Below are positions 9,258 to 18,897 of a DNA stretch of 64,000 nucleotides, piece after piece. The notes under the pieces were generated by a model. The model was not told the origin of the DNA. It searched no databases and was given only the letters and a program-made list of their open reading frames with translations. A program made the position numbers and the translations under genes. The number at the start of each line of letters is the position of its first letter. Positions within the stretch are counted from its first letter, which is position 1. Source of the DNA: Cellulosilyticum sp. (GTDB lineage Bacteria; Bacillota; Clostridia; Lachnospirales; Cellulosilyticaceae). The DNA lies in the NCBI GenBank assembly GCA_017941635.1, contig JAGAVZ010000253.1:1-64000 (forward strand). Direction: 5' to 3'.

Positions 9258-9839
9258 TTAGCGTTCCCCCTTTTTGTACATCAGTTTTGCAAAAATTACA
9301 GGAACTAAGGTGGAAATGATGGTTGCAATGATAGTTGGAAGAATAATTTCTGTTGGATTTGAGGAACCATAAATCGTCCGGTATGAGATGGTGTTAATTG
9401 GAATAAGTTGAATGGACGAAATATTAATTATAAGGAACATACACATAGCATGAGTAGCACATTCATTGCTTTGGTTTAGTTTCTGTAATTCAACCATCGC
9501 TTTTAGTCCTGGAGGGGTTGCAGCCCAACCTAGACCGAGGAAATTAGCGATGAAGTTTGTAGCAATATATTTACGAGCGGGATGATTGCGAGGTACAGAA
9601 GGGAATAGAAAATCTAGGATAGGGGCCATTTTAATCGCTAGAATATCAATCAGCTGGGCCTTCTCTGCAATACGCATAATACCCATCCACATTGCTACAA
9701 CACCGCACATTTTAATACATAACGTTACTGCTTCCTCAGCACCAGTAAGGGCAGAGGTTGTAACGACACCCATGCCACCTCTAAAGCCAGAAAATAAAAC
9801 CGCAAAGATAATCATAAAGCTCCAGATATAATTAAGCAT
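9258..9839 (-). CDS. spmA: Spore maturation protein A
   Basis: 193 residues from the ATG at 9839. An in-frame GTG nine bases earlier lies within the ribosome site AAAGGTGG and is therefore not the start. The Gate-domain segments FSGFRGGMGVVTTSALTGAEEA and NFLGLGWAATPPGLKAM identify SpmA. The protein has about five membrane helices. It pairs with SpmB downstream; the two are expressed in the forespore or mother cell in relatives. Its presence shows that the organism is, or recently was, an endospore former. Confidence 0.93.
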   Translation of the reverse strand: MLNYIWSFMIIFAVLFSGFRGGMGVVTTSALTGAEEAVTLCIKMCGVVAMWMGIMRIAEKAQLIDILAIKMAPILDFLFPSVPRNHPARKYIATNFIANFLGLGWAATPPGLKAMVELQKLNQSNECATHAMCMFLIINISSIQLIPINTISYRTIYGSSNPTEIILPTIIATIISTLVPVIFAKLMYKKGER

Positions 9840-10041
9840 ATATACCACCTTTCAGAAAACAACTTGTCTTAATAAATATATGCAAAGAGTAAGGGAAAAT
9901 GATAGAAATTCGAACAAGCTAATTTCCAATTGAGGTTGGTGACAATAATCTAGTAGAAACGACATTTAAAAATAAAGCGAGTAAATGGAGTTAGTATACA
10001 AAAATACATCAAAATACAGAAAAAATGGAACAATAACAAGT

Positions 10042-10048
10042 TTCGACA
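10042..10048 (-). promoter_or_regulatory. Spo0A box upstream of abrB
   Basis: TTCGACA is the reverse complement of the 0A-box core TGTCGAA, and its flanks give ATTTGTCGAAA, an extended match. Spo0A represses abrB in Bacillus, and a matching site here makes biological sense. It lies 163 bp before the abrB start. Confidence 0.5.
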
Positions 10049-10156
10049 AATATTATGGATTAGGGTGTTTACTTTTTATTTAAAAAAGTCTAAAAAAATA
10101 CGAAAATTAATTGACTTTAATGGTTAATTATGGTACTTTAATGGTAGGGTATGGAA

Positions 10157-10186
10157 AATTATGAGAAATTATGAGAAATTATGAGA
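10157..10186 (+). repeat. Three phased 10-bp repeats before abrB
   Basis: The unit AAATTATGAG occurs three times without gaps just upstream of the abrB ribosome site. The 10-bp period puts each short A tract on the same helical face, as in intrinsically bent DNA. Confidence 0.8.
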
Positions 10187-10210
10187 ACTTGTTTAAGGGA
10201 GAGGATAATA

Positions 10211-10474
10211 GTGAAATCAACAGGTGTAGTTAGAAAAGTAGACGAATTAGGAAGAGTAGTATTACCTATCGAATTAAGAAGAAACTTCGACATCAATGAG
10301 AAAGATGCATTAGAAATTTTTGTCGACGATAATACAATTATCTTAAAAAAATACGAACCAGCTGATATCTTTAATGGTAGTATGGATGATTTAATCGACT
10401 ATAGAGGCAAAAAAGTATCAAAAAACACTATTATTGAACTTGCAAAAATTGCAGGATTAAAAATAACAGAATAG
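10211..10474 (+). CDS. abrB: AbrB-family transition-state regulator
   Basis: 87 residues from GTG at 10211, where GGGAGAGG lies 7 bp upstream and the protein then begins MKSTGVVRKVDELGRVVLPIELRR, as AbrB and SpoVT do; an ATG 10 codons earlier falls within the phased repeats and has no ribosome site. The N-terminal swapped-hairpin DNA-binding domain covers residues 1-50; the C-terminal half is short and diverged from Bacillus AbrB. Such proteins bind A+T-rich promoters and hold back stationary-phase and sporulation genes. The Spo0A box upstream fits that circuit. I cannot say whether it is the AbrB orthologue or a paralogue. Confidence 0.88.
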   Translation: MKSTGVVRKVDELGRVVLPIELRRNFDINEKDALEIFVDDNTIILKKYEPADIFNGSMDDLIDYRGKKVSKNTIIELAKIAGLKITE

Positions 10475-10499
10475 TTTGTGAGTAGAAATTTATATAGAG

Positions 10500-10531
10500 A
10501 TGGCTAGGGATATGGGACCCTAGCCATTTTT
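10500..10531 (+). terminator. Terminator after abrB
   Basis: Perfect 10-bp stem ATGGCTAGGG / CCCTAGCCAT with an 8-nt loop, followed by TTTT. Confidence 0.88.
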
Positions 10532-10766
10532 ATATGCTTGGCTACTTAATTTATAAAGTAATATAATTTTTAAATTGTATTTAGGAATATTATGAGTATT
10601 ACTTAGGAATATTGTAGAATAAATTTTGGAAGAATGTTAAAGGTTGCTAATGATATAGTGGTTGGTTTTGAGATAGGATAGAGCATATTTTATAATATCT
10701 TAATCTAATAAGAGTATAGTAAGGCGAAAAAGGTCATAATTAGAGATAAGAGGGTGAATACAGTAC

Positions 10767-12254
10767 ATGGAATTAAAACTATTTGGCTTTATAGATGAAG
10801 TATTACAAGAACTAGATGATAGACGATTAAGCTTAGTTCAGATTGCAGAAGAGATAGAATTTTTCTTTGAAGAGCTCTTAATGAGTGCAGAGAAGGGATT
10901 TTTAAATATAAATTCACGGGTAAAATCTTCCAAGAGTTTAAAAGAGAAGATTATACGTAATCAATATTATCAAAAATACAATACTAAGGAGATGCTTTTT
11001 AAACATTTACCAGATGTTATAGGAGTTCGTATTGAGTGTAGATTTATTCAGGATGAAACAGATCTTTATAAATTTATCAAAAGAACCTTTAATGAAAGAA
11101 GTGAGCAACATAGTGATTTTTATCGTAGCAGCCAAAATCAGAATATCTTTTTAAACTTGGGTATGAAACAACCTCAAGAACAAAAGAATGGCATGAAGAT
11201 TTTCCGTATTGATGGCAAATATGTAGATGGTAATGAGCAGGTTAATTTTGAACTTCAGATTAAATCTCTTGTCAATGTGTTCTGGGGTGAGATTGAACAT
11301 AAGGTTATTTATAAGAACTTTAATTATGTGATTGCAGACCAATTTTACAAGGATATTATGAAGTCTATCAAGACAAGTTTATCAACAATTGACCAACAGT
11401 TATTATTAATCTCCAACCAGTTTGAACAGGTGGAGGACAATAGCTTTGTTTCTCAAGAAAAGCAAATGGAAAAGATGCTTGCCAAGGTTGTCTATGATAT
11501 TTTTGCAAAGCGTATGAAGGATAGTATTGGCGTTTTAGTAGACTTTAAAAAGTCTTGTGAAGCGATTGTGCGTTATGTCTTTAGAGATGCTTTAAACAAA
11601 GGCAATGCAACTTTAGATGAAAGCTTTTTATGTGGTTTTGAAAAAGTACGTTGTATTGATGAGGATATGATTGATTTTACACAAAAACTAGAGTTTGAAG
11701 AAGAACCGCAGTATGAAAATAACTATATAAGAACATTAGGCAAGCATATTGAAGCAAGAATGAATGAGGAATTCCAATGGAATTTATTTTTCCGTATTCT
11801 GTTTGCTATTGAACCAGAAAATAACTGTGGCGATTTTGAAAACTTTTTAACTTACTATATGAATAAACTTTACTTTAAAATAAATCGTTCTAAGCTAAAT
11901 AGTAATTTTACAAATGATGAAACAAAAGAGATTTTAGAAGAAATCCTACAAAAATATGCAGAGTGTTTTGTCTCTATTAATACAGTAGAGCTACTTTATG
12001 ATAATATGGTAGACCAAGTCGTTAAGCATATTAATAGTATAGTGGAATCAATTTATAAAAATGTTTTAACTTATGAAGAATGGGAGAATGAAAAGCAAAT
12101 CTATCTAAGCTTATTAGAGGTTAGACTTTATATGATGTTCAATTTAGATATAGAATCTGATAAAGTATTGTCCATTTTAGATGGAATTAGAGCAACTAAG
12201 TCTAATGTTGAGGTACCAAAGGGTATGATAAAATATATCTATAAGTTAGGATAG
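10767..12254 (+). CDS. RelA/SpoT-domain (p)ppGpp synthetase-like protein
   Basis: 495 residues. Residues about 45-200 form a RelA/SpoT nucleotidyltransferase domain: RVKSSKSLKEKI near 51-62, LPDVIGVRIECRF near 81-93, and FELQIKSLVNVFWGEIEHKVIYKN, the family's E-x-Q and H..YK elements. There is no HD hydrolase, TGS or ACT domain. The remaining 290 residues are helical, acidic and unfamiliar, so this is neither the long Rel enzyme nor a minimal small alarmone synthetase. Similar long single-domain proteins occur in clostridia. A role in making (p)ppGpp or a related alarmone is inferred. It may be transcribed with the response regulator 20 bp downstream. Confidence 0.78.
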   Translation: MELKLFGFIDEVLQELDDRRLSLVQIAEEIEFFFEELLMSAEKGFLNINSRVKSSKSLKEKIIRNQYYQKYNTKEMLFKHLPDVIGVRIECRFIQDETDLYKFIKRTFNERSEQHSDFYRSSQNQNIFLNLGMKQPQEQKNGMKIFRIDGKYVDGNEQVNFELQIKSLVNVFWGEIEHKVIYKNFNYVIADQFYKDIMKSIKTSLSTIDQQLLLISNQFEQVEDNSFVSQEKQMEKMLAKVVYDIFAKRMKDSIGVLVDFKKSCEAIVRYVFRDALNKGNATLDESFLCGFEKVRCIDEDMIDFTQKLEFEEEPQYENNYIRTLGKHIEARMNEEFQWNLFFRILFAIEPENNCGDFENFLTYYMNKLYFKINRSKLNSNFTNDETKEILEEILQKYAECFVSINTVELLYDNMVDQVVKHINSIVESIYKNVLTYEEWENEKQIYLSLLEVRLYMMFNLDIESDKVLSILDGIRATKSNVEVPKGMIKYIYKLG

Positions 12255-12274
12255 AAAGGAGCTGGGGAAAATAG

Positions 12275-12673
12275 ATGTATTATGTGCAATTAGTGGATGA
12301 TGAACCGATTATTCGCAATGGACTTAGTAAAATGATAGATTGGGAATCGTTAGGTTTTGAGATAGCTTGTCTTGCTCAAAATGGCAAGCAAGCATTAGAG
12401 CAGCTGGAAATAGAAAAGGTAGATTTAATTATAACAGATATTGAAATGCCTGTTATGGATGGACTCACTTTCATTTCTGAGGTGAGAGAGATGGAGAATA
12501 GTTTAGAACCTAAGGAAATTATTGTAATAACAGCTTATGATGATTTTGAGTATGCAAAAACAGCTATTAGATATGGCGTTGCAGGATATATGTTAAAGCC
12601 AGTTGATAGTGATGAGTTGGCTAAAGTAATACTTCAAGTTAAAGCAAATCTTGACCAAAAAAGAGGTCTTTAG
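12275..12673 (+). CDS. Response-regulator receiver domain (YesN-type, output domain missing)
   Basis: 132 residues: a complete receiver with the acidic pair VDDEP, the phospho-accepting Asp in IITDIEMPVMDGL (near residue 54), and Lys in MLKPVDSDEL. The sequence is that of the YesN/AraC-type regulators of carbohydrate two-component systems, which normally continue for several hundred residues to an AraC helix-turn-helix. Here the frame stops just after the domain, 13 bp before the kinase start. As the next two genes are also damaged, loss of the output half by deletion is more likely than a natural stand-alone receiver. Confidence 0.8.
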   Translation: MYYVQLVDDEPIIRNGLSKMIDWESLGFEIACLAQNGKQALEQLEIEKVDLIITDIEMPVMDGLTFISEVREMENSLEPKEIIVITAYDDFEYAKTAIRYGVAGYMLKPVDSDELAKVILQVKANLDQKRGL

Positions 12674-12686
12674 TGAGGGGAAGAAA

Positions 12687-14323
12687 TTGCGTAAAATAAG
12701 TCTTCGGGGAATTCTTATATATATTTATCTACTTACTATGATTATTTCTATAGTATTGGGACTAAAAATTTATCAGGAGATGACAAACAAAGAACGCTCA
12801 GTTCAACTATATCTTAAAGAATTAGAAATTACACACACGTGTGAAGATTTTTTGGAATTGATTATAGAGAATATAGATCAGCATTCAGCAGAAATTACAT
12901 TAAATAGTCATGTCATAGACCTTTTGAAGAAAGAGACACTTGAACAAAATGGGATGGTAATGGATATCCTAAATGATTGGATGATAAAAAATACAGGGGT
13001 AAAATCGATTCATATATTGAATTTAAAAGGAGAGAGTGTTTCAGCATCTGAAATTACCTTTAATAGCATGAAGAAGAAAAACTGCTCTAATCAATTTTCT
13101 TTACATATTTTCGAAAATCTTAATGATAAGGCGGGAGAAAGCTATATAGGTATTGCTAATGACTATGTAGGAAGTGAGTATGCAAGAACACTTTATATGG
13201 CAAAGCGAATTAATGATAAAACGCATTTAGAAGCATTGGGCTATATATTTTACCTTTTAGATATGGATTTCGTTCAGGAGAAGTTAGACGAATATCTTGA
13301 AAGAAATAATTTTGAAGTAGTATTGATAGATAAAGAAGGAAATGCCTTTAACTTTGGAGCGTCTAGAGCTTTATATGAAACGTATACTAAGTACATGAAT
13401 AGGCAACTTACAGGAAGAGAAAAGAAAAATTGGGAAAAAGAATATAGCTATGCAGAAGTAAAGAATAATGAGTTAGATATTCGTTTTATAGGACGTTATA
13501 TTGAAAGACCTAAGAATAATAACCTCATTAATGTTATGCTTGCATTTTGTATTATTAATTTGATTTTTTTGACCATCATAACAGTTTGTATAAGACGTGT
13601 AGTTCTTACACCATTAGAACAAATTAGTAATGTGGCAAACCGTATTTCAGAAGAAGGGACACTATCTACAAGATTTGAGATATCTAGTAAATATAGAGAA
13701 GGATACATTATAGCAGGCGCTTTAAATAAGATGTTAGACCACATTTTTTATTTAACACTCTAAATAGTGTGAGCTTTTTAATCTCAGTTGAGGATAAAAA
13801 TACAGCATTAAAGCTTGTAAAAGGTTTGGCTAAATATTATAGAGCCTGTTTGACACAAGAGAATACTATGAATACGGTAGAACAGGAACTTGCCATTATG
13901 TGGGAGTATGTACATATTACTGAGTTAAAAAATCCAGATTTAATAGATTTATCTGTAGAAGTGGATACAGATACCCACAATAAAAAAATGCCGCGTATGA
14001 TTATGCAGACTTTAGTTGAAAACAGCATTAAGTATGGTATTAAAACGATGGATGAACCTTTGGAAATTAAAATGCACGTAGAAGCTGACTATGAAAATAA
14101 TCGAACCATCTTAACTATTAGAGATAATGGAAAAGGGATGGAAGATGAGATTAAACAAAATATTATGCAAGGCATTAGATTGGAGAATAAGTCAGGATTT
14201 GGTTTAAAATCTACGATTCAAAGGATTAGTTTACTATATCAAATCCAAAATATAAATGAAATTATTGAGATTGATTCTAAAATAAATGAATATACAATTA
14301 TTAAATTTTTTATCCCTTGGTAA
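12687..14323 (+). pseudogene. YesM-type sensor histidine kinase, internal deletion and frameshift
   Basis: The first frame (TTG at 12687, GAGGGG site just upstream) gives a membrane helix, an extracellular sensor, a second helix and a HAMP domain ending in LNKMLD, then stops at 13761-13763. The second frame gives PHFLFNTLNS (phospho-accepting His codon at 13742-13744) and continues through the ATPase domain with ENSIKYGI, DNGKGM and GFGLKS to 14323. In intact relatives about 25 residues of linker stand between HAMP and the His box. Here the two frames join near 13738 without it. Deletion plus frameshift should abolish the kinase. This is seen directly in the sequence unless it is an assembly error. 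Confidence 0.85.
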
Positions 14324-14450
14324 AGGAATGCAAAAAAGTACAACAATGCAAGCTATTCTAAGAAAATTGTAACAATGCTATAATCCTACTAATAAAATAA
14401 CTGTTTGAACTCAAAAAAATTTTAAGGTCTGAAGATATAGAGGGATGAAC

Positions 14451-15346
14451 GTGAAAAAACTAAATTGGGCAGATAGAATCTTACTAGTAGTGTTCATTAG
14501 CATTTTTTTATTATTAGTAGTACTTATAAATATTACTAATAATAGGATAGAGAAAAAGCTTGAGGAAGCTATAGTTCAGTCACAGGAACAAGAAGAAATC
14601 TTTGAAATATGGACAATTGAAGGGAGCTTGGCAGATGTTATAGGAGAAGTAATACTTCTTTATAAACAGATGTATCCAGATGTTACATTTAAGTTTAAGG
14701 TATTTAATAGGGATATTTATAATGATATGGTATTCAAGGCGAGTAGAACTAATAGTTTGCCAGATATGTTTTTTTCATGGGGTGATAGACCCTTAGAAGA
14801 GCTAGTAGAATTAGGTGTTATAGCAGATATTACGAAGCCAGTAATAGAGGAATTAAGCAATCAACTTTATGAAGATACATTAGATAAATATACTTTTGAA
14901 GATAAGATTTATGGCTTGCCTGTTTTTGGATGGAATAATGTGCTGTATTGTAATATGGAATTATTTGATTTCCAAGAAACCATATAGAGCAGTCTGGTAT
15001 TGGAGGTTATGCCGATGGATTTGTACTTAATAAACAAACAACCATTGAAAATGTGGACGTACAGAAGTTGTTTGTGGATATGGTAAAAGAAATTTCTGAC
15101 CGTTGTGTAGAAAATTGTAAAGTAGGGCTTCCTGCTTATAAGGATCAAATTTTAAAAGATACAAAGCATGAGCTTTTAGAACAATGCCAAAAAGTATTTG
15201 TAGCCAATGAGTATCATACAGCATATGACCCAATATTAGATTCAAGTTTGGTGGAGAAATATAATTATGAATTAGGTAGGTTCATAAAGGGACATGTATC
15301 AGTAGAAGGCTTTATACAGCAAGTTGTGGCTGAGAAAAAAAAGTAA
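14451..15346 (+). pseudogene. Extracellular solute-binding protein, internally deleted
   Basis: The N-terminal part (start probably GTG 14451, with AGAGGG 6 bp upstream, or the ATG at 14445) has a membrane anchor followed by the first lobe of a sugar-type ABC binding protein: EIWTIEGSLADVI, SLPDMFFSWGDRPLEEL, IYGLPVFGWNNVLYCN. It stops at 14987. In another frame, from about 14984, EQSGIGGYADGFVLNKQTT and the C-terminal helices follow to 15346. Together about 300 residues remain of the usual 420 or so, so the middle is lost and the frame shifted. The helix anchor instead of a lipobox is typical of binding proteins tied to YesM/YesN systems in clostridia. A terminator closes the module. Confidence 0.8.
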
Positions 15347-15365
15347 GAGAATAGAAAAATGTAGG

Positions 15366-15427
15366 ATACTCCTCTTATGATATAGAGTTAAAATAATAAA
15401 ACGATATATCATAGAGGAGTATTTTTA
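15366..15427 (+). terminator. Terminator after the binding-protein pseudogene
   Basis: A 17-bp stem with one bulged base (15366-15383 with 15406-15422) is followed by TTTTT. Confidence 0.87.
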
Positions 15428-15528
15428 GTATATGTTTTTACTTTGATATTTTAATCTAGCTAGTTAGTGTGATATAATTTAGAATAAACAATAAAATTTT
15501 ACAATATTTTGGCATTGGAGGAAGCAAA

Positions 15529-17823
15529 GTGATTAAATTATATGAAGGCGGAGCTTACTTAGTAAATGGCACAACTTTAGTAAGTGATCATGAGAATGTA
15601 GCAGAAGAATTAAAACAAAAATACGGTGTACAAACAGCAGATAAAGCAGTACTTGCTCAAAATACAATAGCTTATGGTATTTTAAAAGCACACAACACAT
15701 CTGATAATATGGATAAACTTAAAATCAAATTTGATGCCATGGCATCTCACGATATTACATATGTTGGAATTATCCAAACAGCAAGAGCAAGTGGACTTGA
15801 AGCATTCCCGCTTCCTTATGTTCTTACAAACTGCCACAACAGTCTTTGTGCAGTAGGTGGAACAATCAATGAAGATGACCATATGTTTGGTCTTTCAGCA
15901 GCTAAAAAATATGGCGGTATTTATGTACCAGCTCACCAAGCAGTTATTCACCAATATATGCGTGAAATGATGAGTGGTTGTGGAAAAATGATCTTAGGTT
16001 CAGATAGCCATACAAGATACGGTGCCCTTGGTACAATGGCAATTGGTGAAGGCGGCGGTGAGCTTGCTAAACAACTTTTAAAGAAAACATATGATATCAA
16101 TAGACCAGGTGTTGTAGCTGTTTATTTAACAGGTAAACCACAAATCGGTGTAGGACCACAAGATGTTGCACTTACAATCATTGGTGAAGTATTCAAAAAT
16201 GGTTATGTAAAAAATAAAGTAATGGAATTCGTTGGAGATGGTATCGCTAACCTTAATGTAGAATATCGTAATGGTATTGACGTTATGACTACAGAAACAA
16301 CCTGTCTATCATCTATCTGGACAACAGATGAACAAGTAGAAGAATACTTCGAAATGCATGGTAGAAAAGAAGCATACAAAAAACTCGTTCCAGGTGAAGT
16401 GGCTTACTATGATGGTGCAATCGTAGTAGATTTATCAAAAGTTAAACCTACAATCGCATTACCATTCCACCCAAGCAATACATACACAATTGAAGAATTA
16501 AATGCTAACCTTGATGATATCTTAGCTAAAGTAGAAGCTGAAGCAGCGGCTAAATTTAACAATGGTAAAGTGAAATTCACATTAAGAGATAAAATCAAAG
16601 ATGGTAGCTTAATGGTGCAACAAGGTGTCATCGCTGGTTGTGCTGGTGGTACATATGACAATATCTGTGATGCAGCAGATATCCTCAGAGGAAGCACAAT
16701 TGGTGCAGATGAATTTGCCCTTAGCGTTTATCCATCAAGTCAACCAACATTCATGGAACTTGTTAAAAATGGAGCGATTGCAGACCTTATGTCAGCAGGT
16801 GCAACAATTCGTACAGCATTCTGTGGACCATGCTTTGGTGCTGGAGATGTACCTCCAAACAACGGCCTTAGCATTCGTCACTCTACACGTAACTTCCCTA
16901 ATCGTGAAGGTTCTAAACCAGGTGAAGGACAATTATCAGGTGTAGCATTAATGGATGCTCGTAGTATCGCTGCAACAGCATTAAATGGTGGTAAATTAAC
17001 AGCAGCTACAGATATCGATGCAAACTTCACAAAACCAAAATACTTCTTCGATAAAGCAATCTATGACAAACGTTGCTACTTTGGAGCAGGTAAACCAGAC
17101 GCACAGGCAGAACTTAAATTTGGTCCAAACATCACAGACTGGCCAGAAATGTCTAATCTTACAGATGACTTATTATTAAAAGTGGTAGCAGAAATTCATG
17201 ATGATGTTACAACAACTGATGAACTTATTCCATCAGGAGAAACATCAAGCTTCCGTTCAAACCCACTTCGTCTTGCAGAATTTACACTTTCAAGACGTGT
17301 ACCAGAATACGTAGGCCTTGCAAAAGAACTTCAACAAGCAGAAAAAGCAAGACTTGCTGGTGGTAACCCAGCAGATGCATTAGCAGAAGTAAAAGCTGCA
17401 TTTGATAAAGTAAAACAAATCCCAGGATTTGAAAACATTAACGAAAAAGCAACAGGCGTAGGAAGTACAATTTACGCAAATAAACCAGGGGACGGTTCTG
17501 CTCGTGAGCAAGCTGCATCATGCCAAAAAGTGCTTGGTGGCTGGGCAAACATTGCAAGAGAATACGCAACTAAGAGATACCGCTCAAACCTTATTAACTG
17601 GGGTATGGTACCATTCACATTAGAAGAAGAATTAAACTTCACAAATGGAGATTATATCTTTGTACCAGGTATCAGAGACGCCGTTAAAAACAAAGTAAGT
17701 GAAATCAAAGCCTATGTATTAGGAGATACAATCAAAGAATTTAATCTTACATTAAAAGATTTAACAGATGATGAAAGAGATATCATCTTAGCTGGATGCT
17801 TAATCAACTATTATAGAGATTAA
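15529..17823 (+). CDS. Aconitase-family hydratase (YbhJ-like)
   Basis: 764 residues, GTG start with GGAGG 7 bp upstream. Aconitase-fold elements are clear: [21 protein letters not shown] near the N-terminus, candidate cluster cysteines in [10 protein letters not shown] and [10 protein letters not shown], and a C-terminal swivel domain with [11 protein letters not shown]. The length and order of domains resemble the E. coli YbhJ group and clostridial proteins annotated simply as hydratase, not AcnA or AcnB. The expected reaction is dehydration-hydration of a tri- or dicarboxylate on a 4Fe-4S cluster; the substrate is unknown. Codon use looks that of a well-expressed gene. It is monocistronic. 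Confidence 0.82.
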   Translation: MIKLYEGGAYLVNGTTLVSDHENVAEELKQKYGVQTADKAVLAQNTIAYGILKAHNTSDNMDKLKIKFDAMASHDITYVGIIQTARASGLEAFPLPYVLTNCHNSLCAVGGTINEDDHMFGLSAAKKYGGIYVPAHQAVIHQYMREMMSGCGKMILGSDSHTRYGALGTMAIGEGGGELAKQLLKKTYDINRPGVVAVYLTGKPQIGVGPQDVALTIIGEVFKNGYVKNKVMEFVGDGIANLNVEYRNGIDVMTTETTCLSSIWTTDEQVEEYFEMHGRKEAYKKLVPGEVAYYDGAIVVDLSKVKPTIALPFHPSNTYTIEELNANLDDILAKVEAEAAAKFNNGKVKFTLRDKIKDGSLMVQQGVIAGCAGGTYDNICDAADILRGSTIGADEFALSVYPSSQPTFMELVKNGAIADLMSAGATIRTAFCGPCFGAGDVPPNNGLSIRHSTRNFPNREGSKPGEGQLSGVALMDARSIAATALNGGKLTAATDIDANFTKPKYFFDKAIYDKRCYFGAGKPDAQAELKFGPNITDWPEMSNLTDDLLLKVVAEIHDDVTTTDELIPSGETSSFRSNPLRLAEFTLSRRVPEYVGLAKELQQAEKARLAGGNPADALAEVKAAFDKVKQIPGFENINEKATGVGSTIYANKPGDGSAREQAASCQKVLGGWANIAREYATKRYRSNLINWGMVPFTLEEELNFTNGDYIFVPGIRDAVKNKVSEIKAYVLGDTIKEFNLTLKDLTDDERDIILAGCLINYYRD

Positions 17824-18190
17824 TAAAGAAAAGTACACACCTTATAATTTTTCATGACCCAACTAATAAGGCCGTAATAATTAATTTAAAATAATAAGAA
17901 AAACTGCTTACAGGAGATGGATGAATATGCTCCATGTAAGCAGTTTTTTTGGTTTAAATGAATAGGGTTCATAAGCAGAAAAATTGATATATGCTTTAGA
18001 CAAGATATTATATGGAATAGTTATAAGGGTATGGTATAATATTAGTCATATTAATGTTTGAAAATTATATATTTTACAGTAAAAGGGGAATGATATTAGA
18101 TACTTTAACTAATCAGCAGACTTCAAGTATTTCTTTAATGAAGATTTCATAAATCAGAAGAGAAAGAGATGTGTATAGGAGGGGTTTAGG
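17824..18190 (+). other. Intergenic region between hydratase and PilZ genes
   Basis: Apart from the hydratase terminator at 17899-17950 I see only a TATAAT at 18035-18040, without a convincing -35, and an AGGAGGGG ribosome site for the PilZ gene. Confidence 0.6.
17899..17950 (+). terminator. Terminator after the hydratase gene
   Basis: AAAACTGCTTACA pairs with TGTAAGCAGTTTT, followed by further T. Confidence 0.88.
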
Positions 18191-18829
18191 ATGGAAGAGA
18201 TAGTACCAGATCATTTAATAGGTCAGATATTTAAGCTTAACTTAAACATGCAACTAATCACTCGTAAAAAGGTTGCATTACCAATCATTATAAAAAGTAA
18301 ATATGGAACGGATAGTTATAAAGTTTTACTTGATATGGGGAGAAAAAATAATGTACTAACTTATGAAAAAATGTTTCTTGAGTTAAAAGGTAAAGTGGAT
18401 ATTGAGTACCTAAAATATGGTGGAGACGTAATAATGAGTCCAATTTCAGGTGAACCAGGCTATTATAAAATGCAAATTCTATCATTTTATAAATTAAATC
18501 AGAGAGATTATAAGAGGGTACCGTATAGGAGAAGTATAAAGATTGTTGAGCCTGTAGAATGTGATGCAACACTTATCAATATCTCAGGTTCAGGTGCGAT
18601 GATACAAACTAAAGAAGAAATTGATAGTAATAGATTAACCATGGTATTTACATTATTAAAAAAAGAAATGGTGTTAAGGGCAGATATTATAGAACAAAAA
18701 TATGTAGAAAAAGTAGAGGGATACTATATTAGATGTAAATTTAATCCTGTGAATAGTTTAAATCAAAAAATTATTGTACAAGCGGTAAGAGAAATTACAT
18801 TGAAAGCCAAAAGGCGTTTAAATAAGTAA
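18191..18829 (+). CDS. PilZ-domain protein (candidate c-di-GMP receptor)
   Basis: 212 residues. The C-terminal half is a PilZ domain with both ligand motifs: RxxxR in QRDYKRVPYRR near residue 110-120, and (D/N)xSxxG in NISGSGAMI near 135-143. The N-terminal 100 residues fit the YcgR-type N-domain that in relatives contacts flagellar or other effectors. There is no membrane segment. It stands alone with an AGGAGGGG ribosome site and its own terminator. Motility or surface behaviour is likely but nothing nearby specifies the target. Confidence 0.82.
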   Translation: MEEIVPDHLIGQIFKLNLNMQLITRKKVALPIIIKSKYGTDSYKVLLDMGRKNNVLTYEKMFLELKGKVDIEYLKYGGDVIMSPISGEPGYYKMQILSFYKLNQRDYKRVPYRRSIKIVEPVECDATLINISGSGAMIQTKEEIDSNRLTMVFTLLKKEMVLRADIIEQKYVEKVEGYYIRCKFNPVNSLNQKIIVQAVREITLKAKRRLNK

Positions 18830-18844
18830 AGATATATACTACAA

Positions 18845-18893
18845 AAAGAGGTTATATAAGCAAGCAGAAACTTGCATAAATAACCTCTTTCTG
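18845..18893 (+). terminator. Terminator after the PilZ gene
   Basis: AAAGAGGTTAT pairs with ATAACCTCTTT, with an internal minor stem (GCAAG/CTTGC). It lies just before the convergent phospholipase stop. Confidence 0.8.
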
Positions 18894-18897
18894 TATG

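Larger units (their letters stand above)
9840..10210. other. Divergent intergenic region between spmA and abrB
   Basis: This A+T-rich stretch carries the upstream sequences of both genes: a perfect Spo0A box at 10042-10048, a TTGACT element at 10111-10116 that could be a weak -35, and three phased 10-bp repeats at 10157-10186. Confidence 0.6.

Noticed and set aside
12275-12673. The receiver as a natural stand-alone CheY-like protein
   Set aside because: The sequence is that of YesN-type regulators, and both following genes are damaged, so truncation is simpler. It cannot be excluded.
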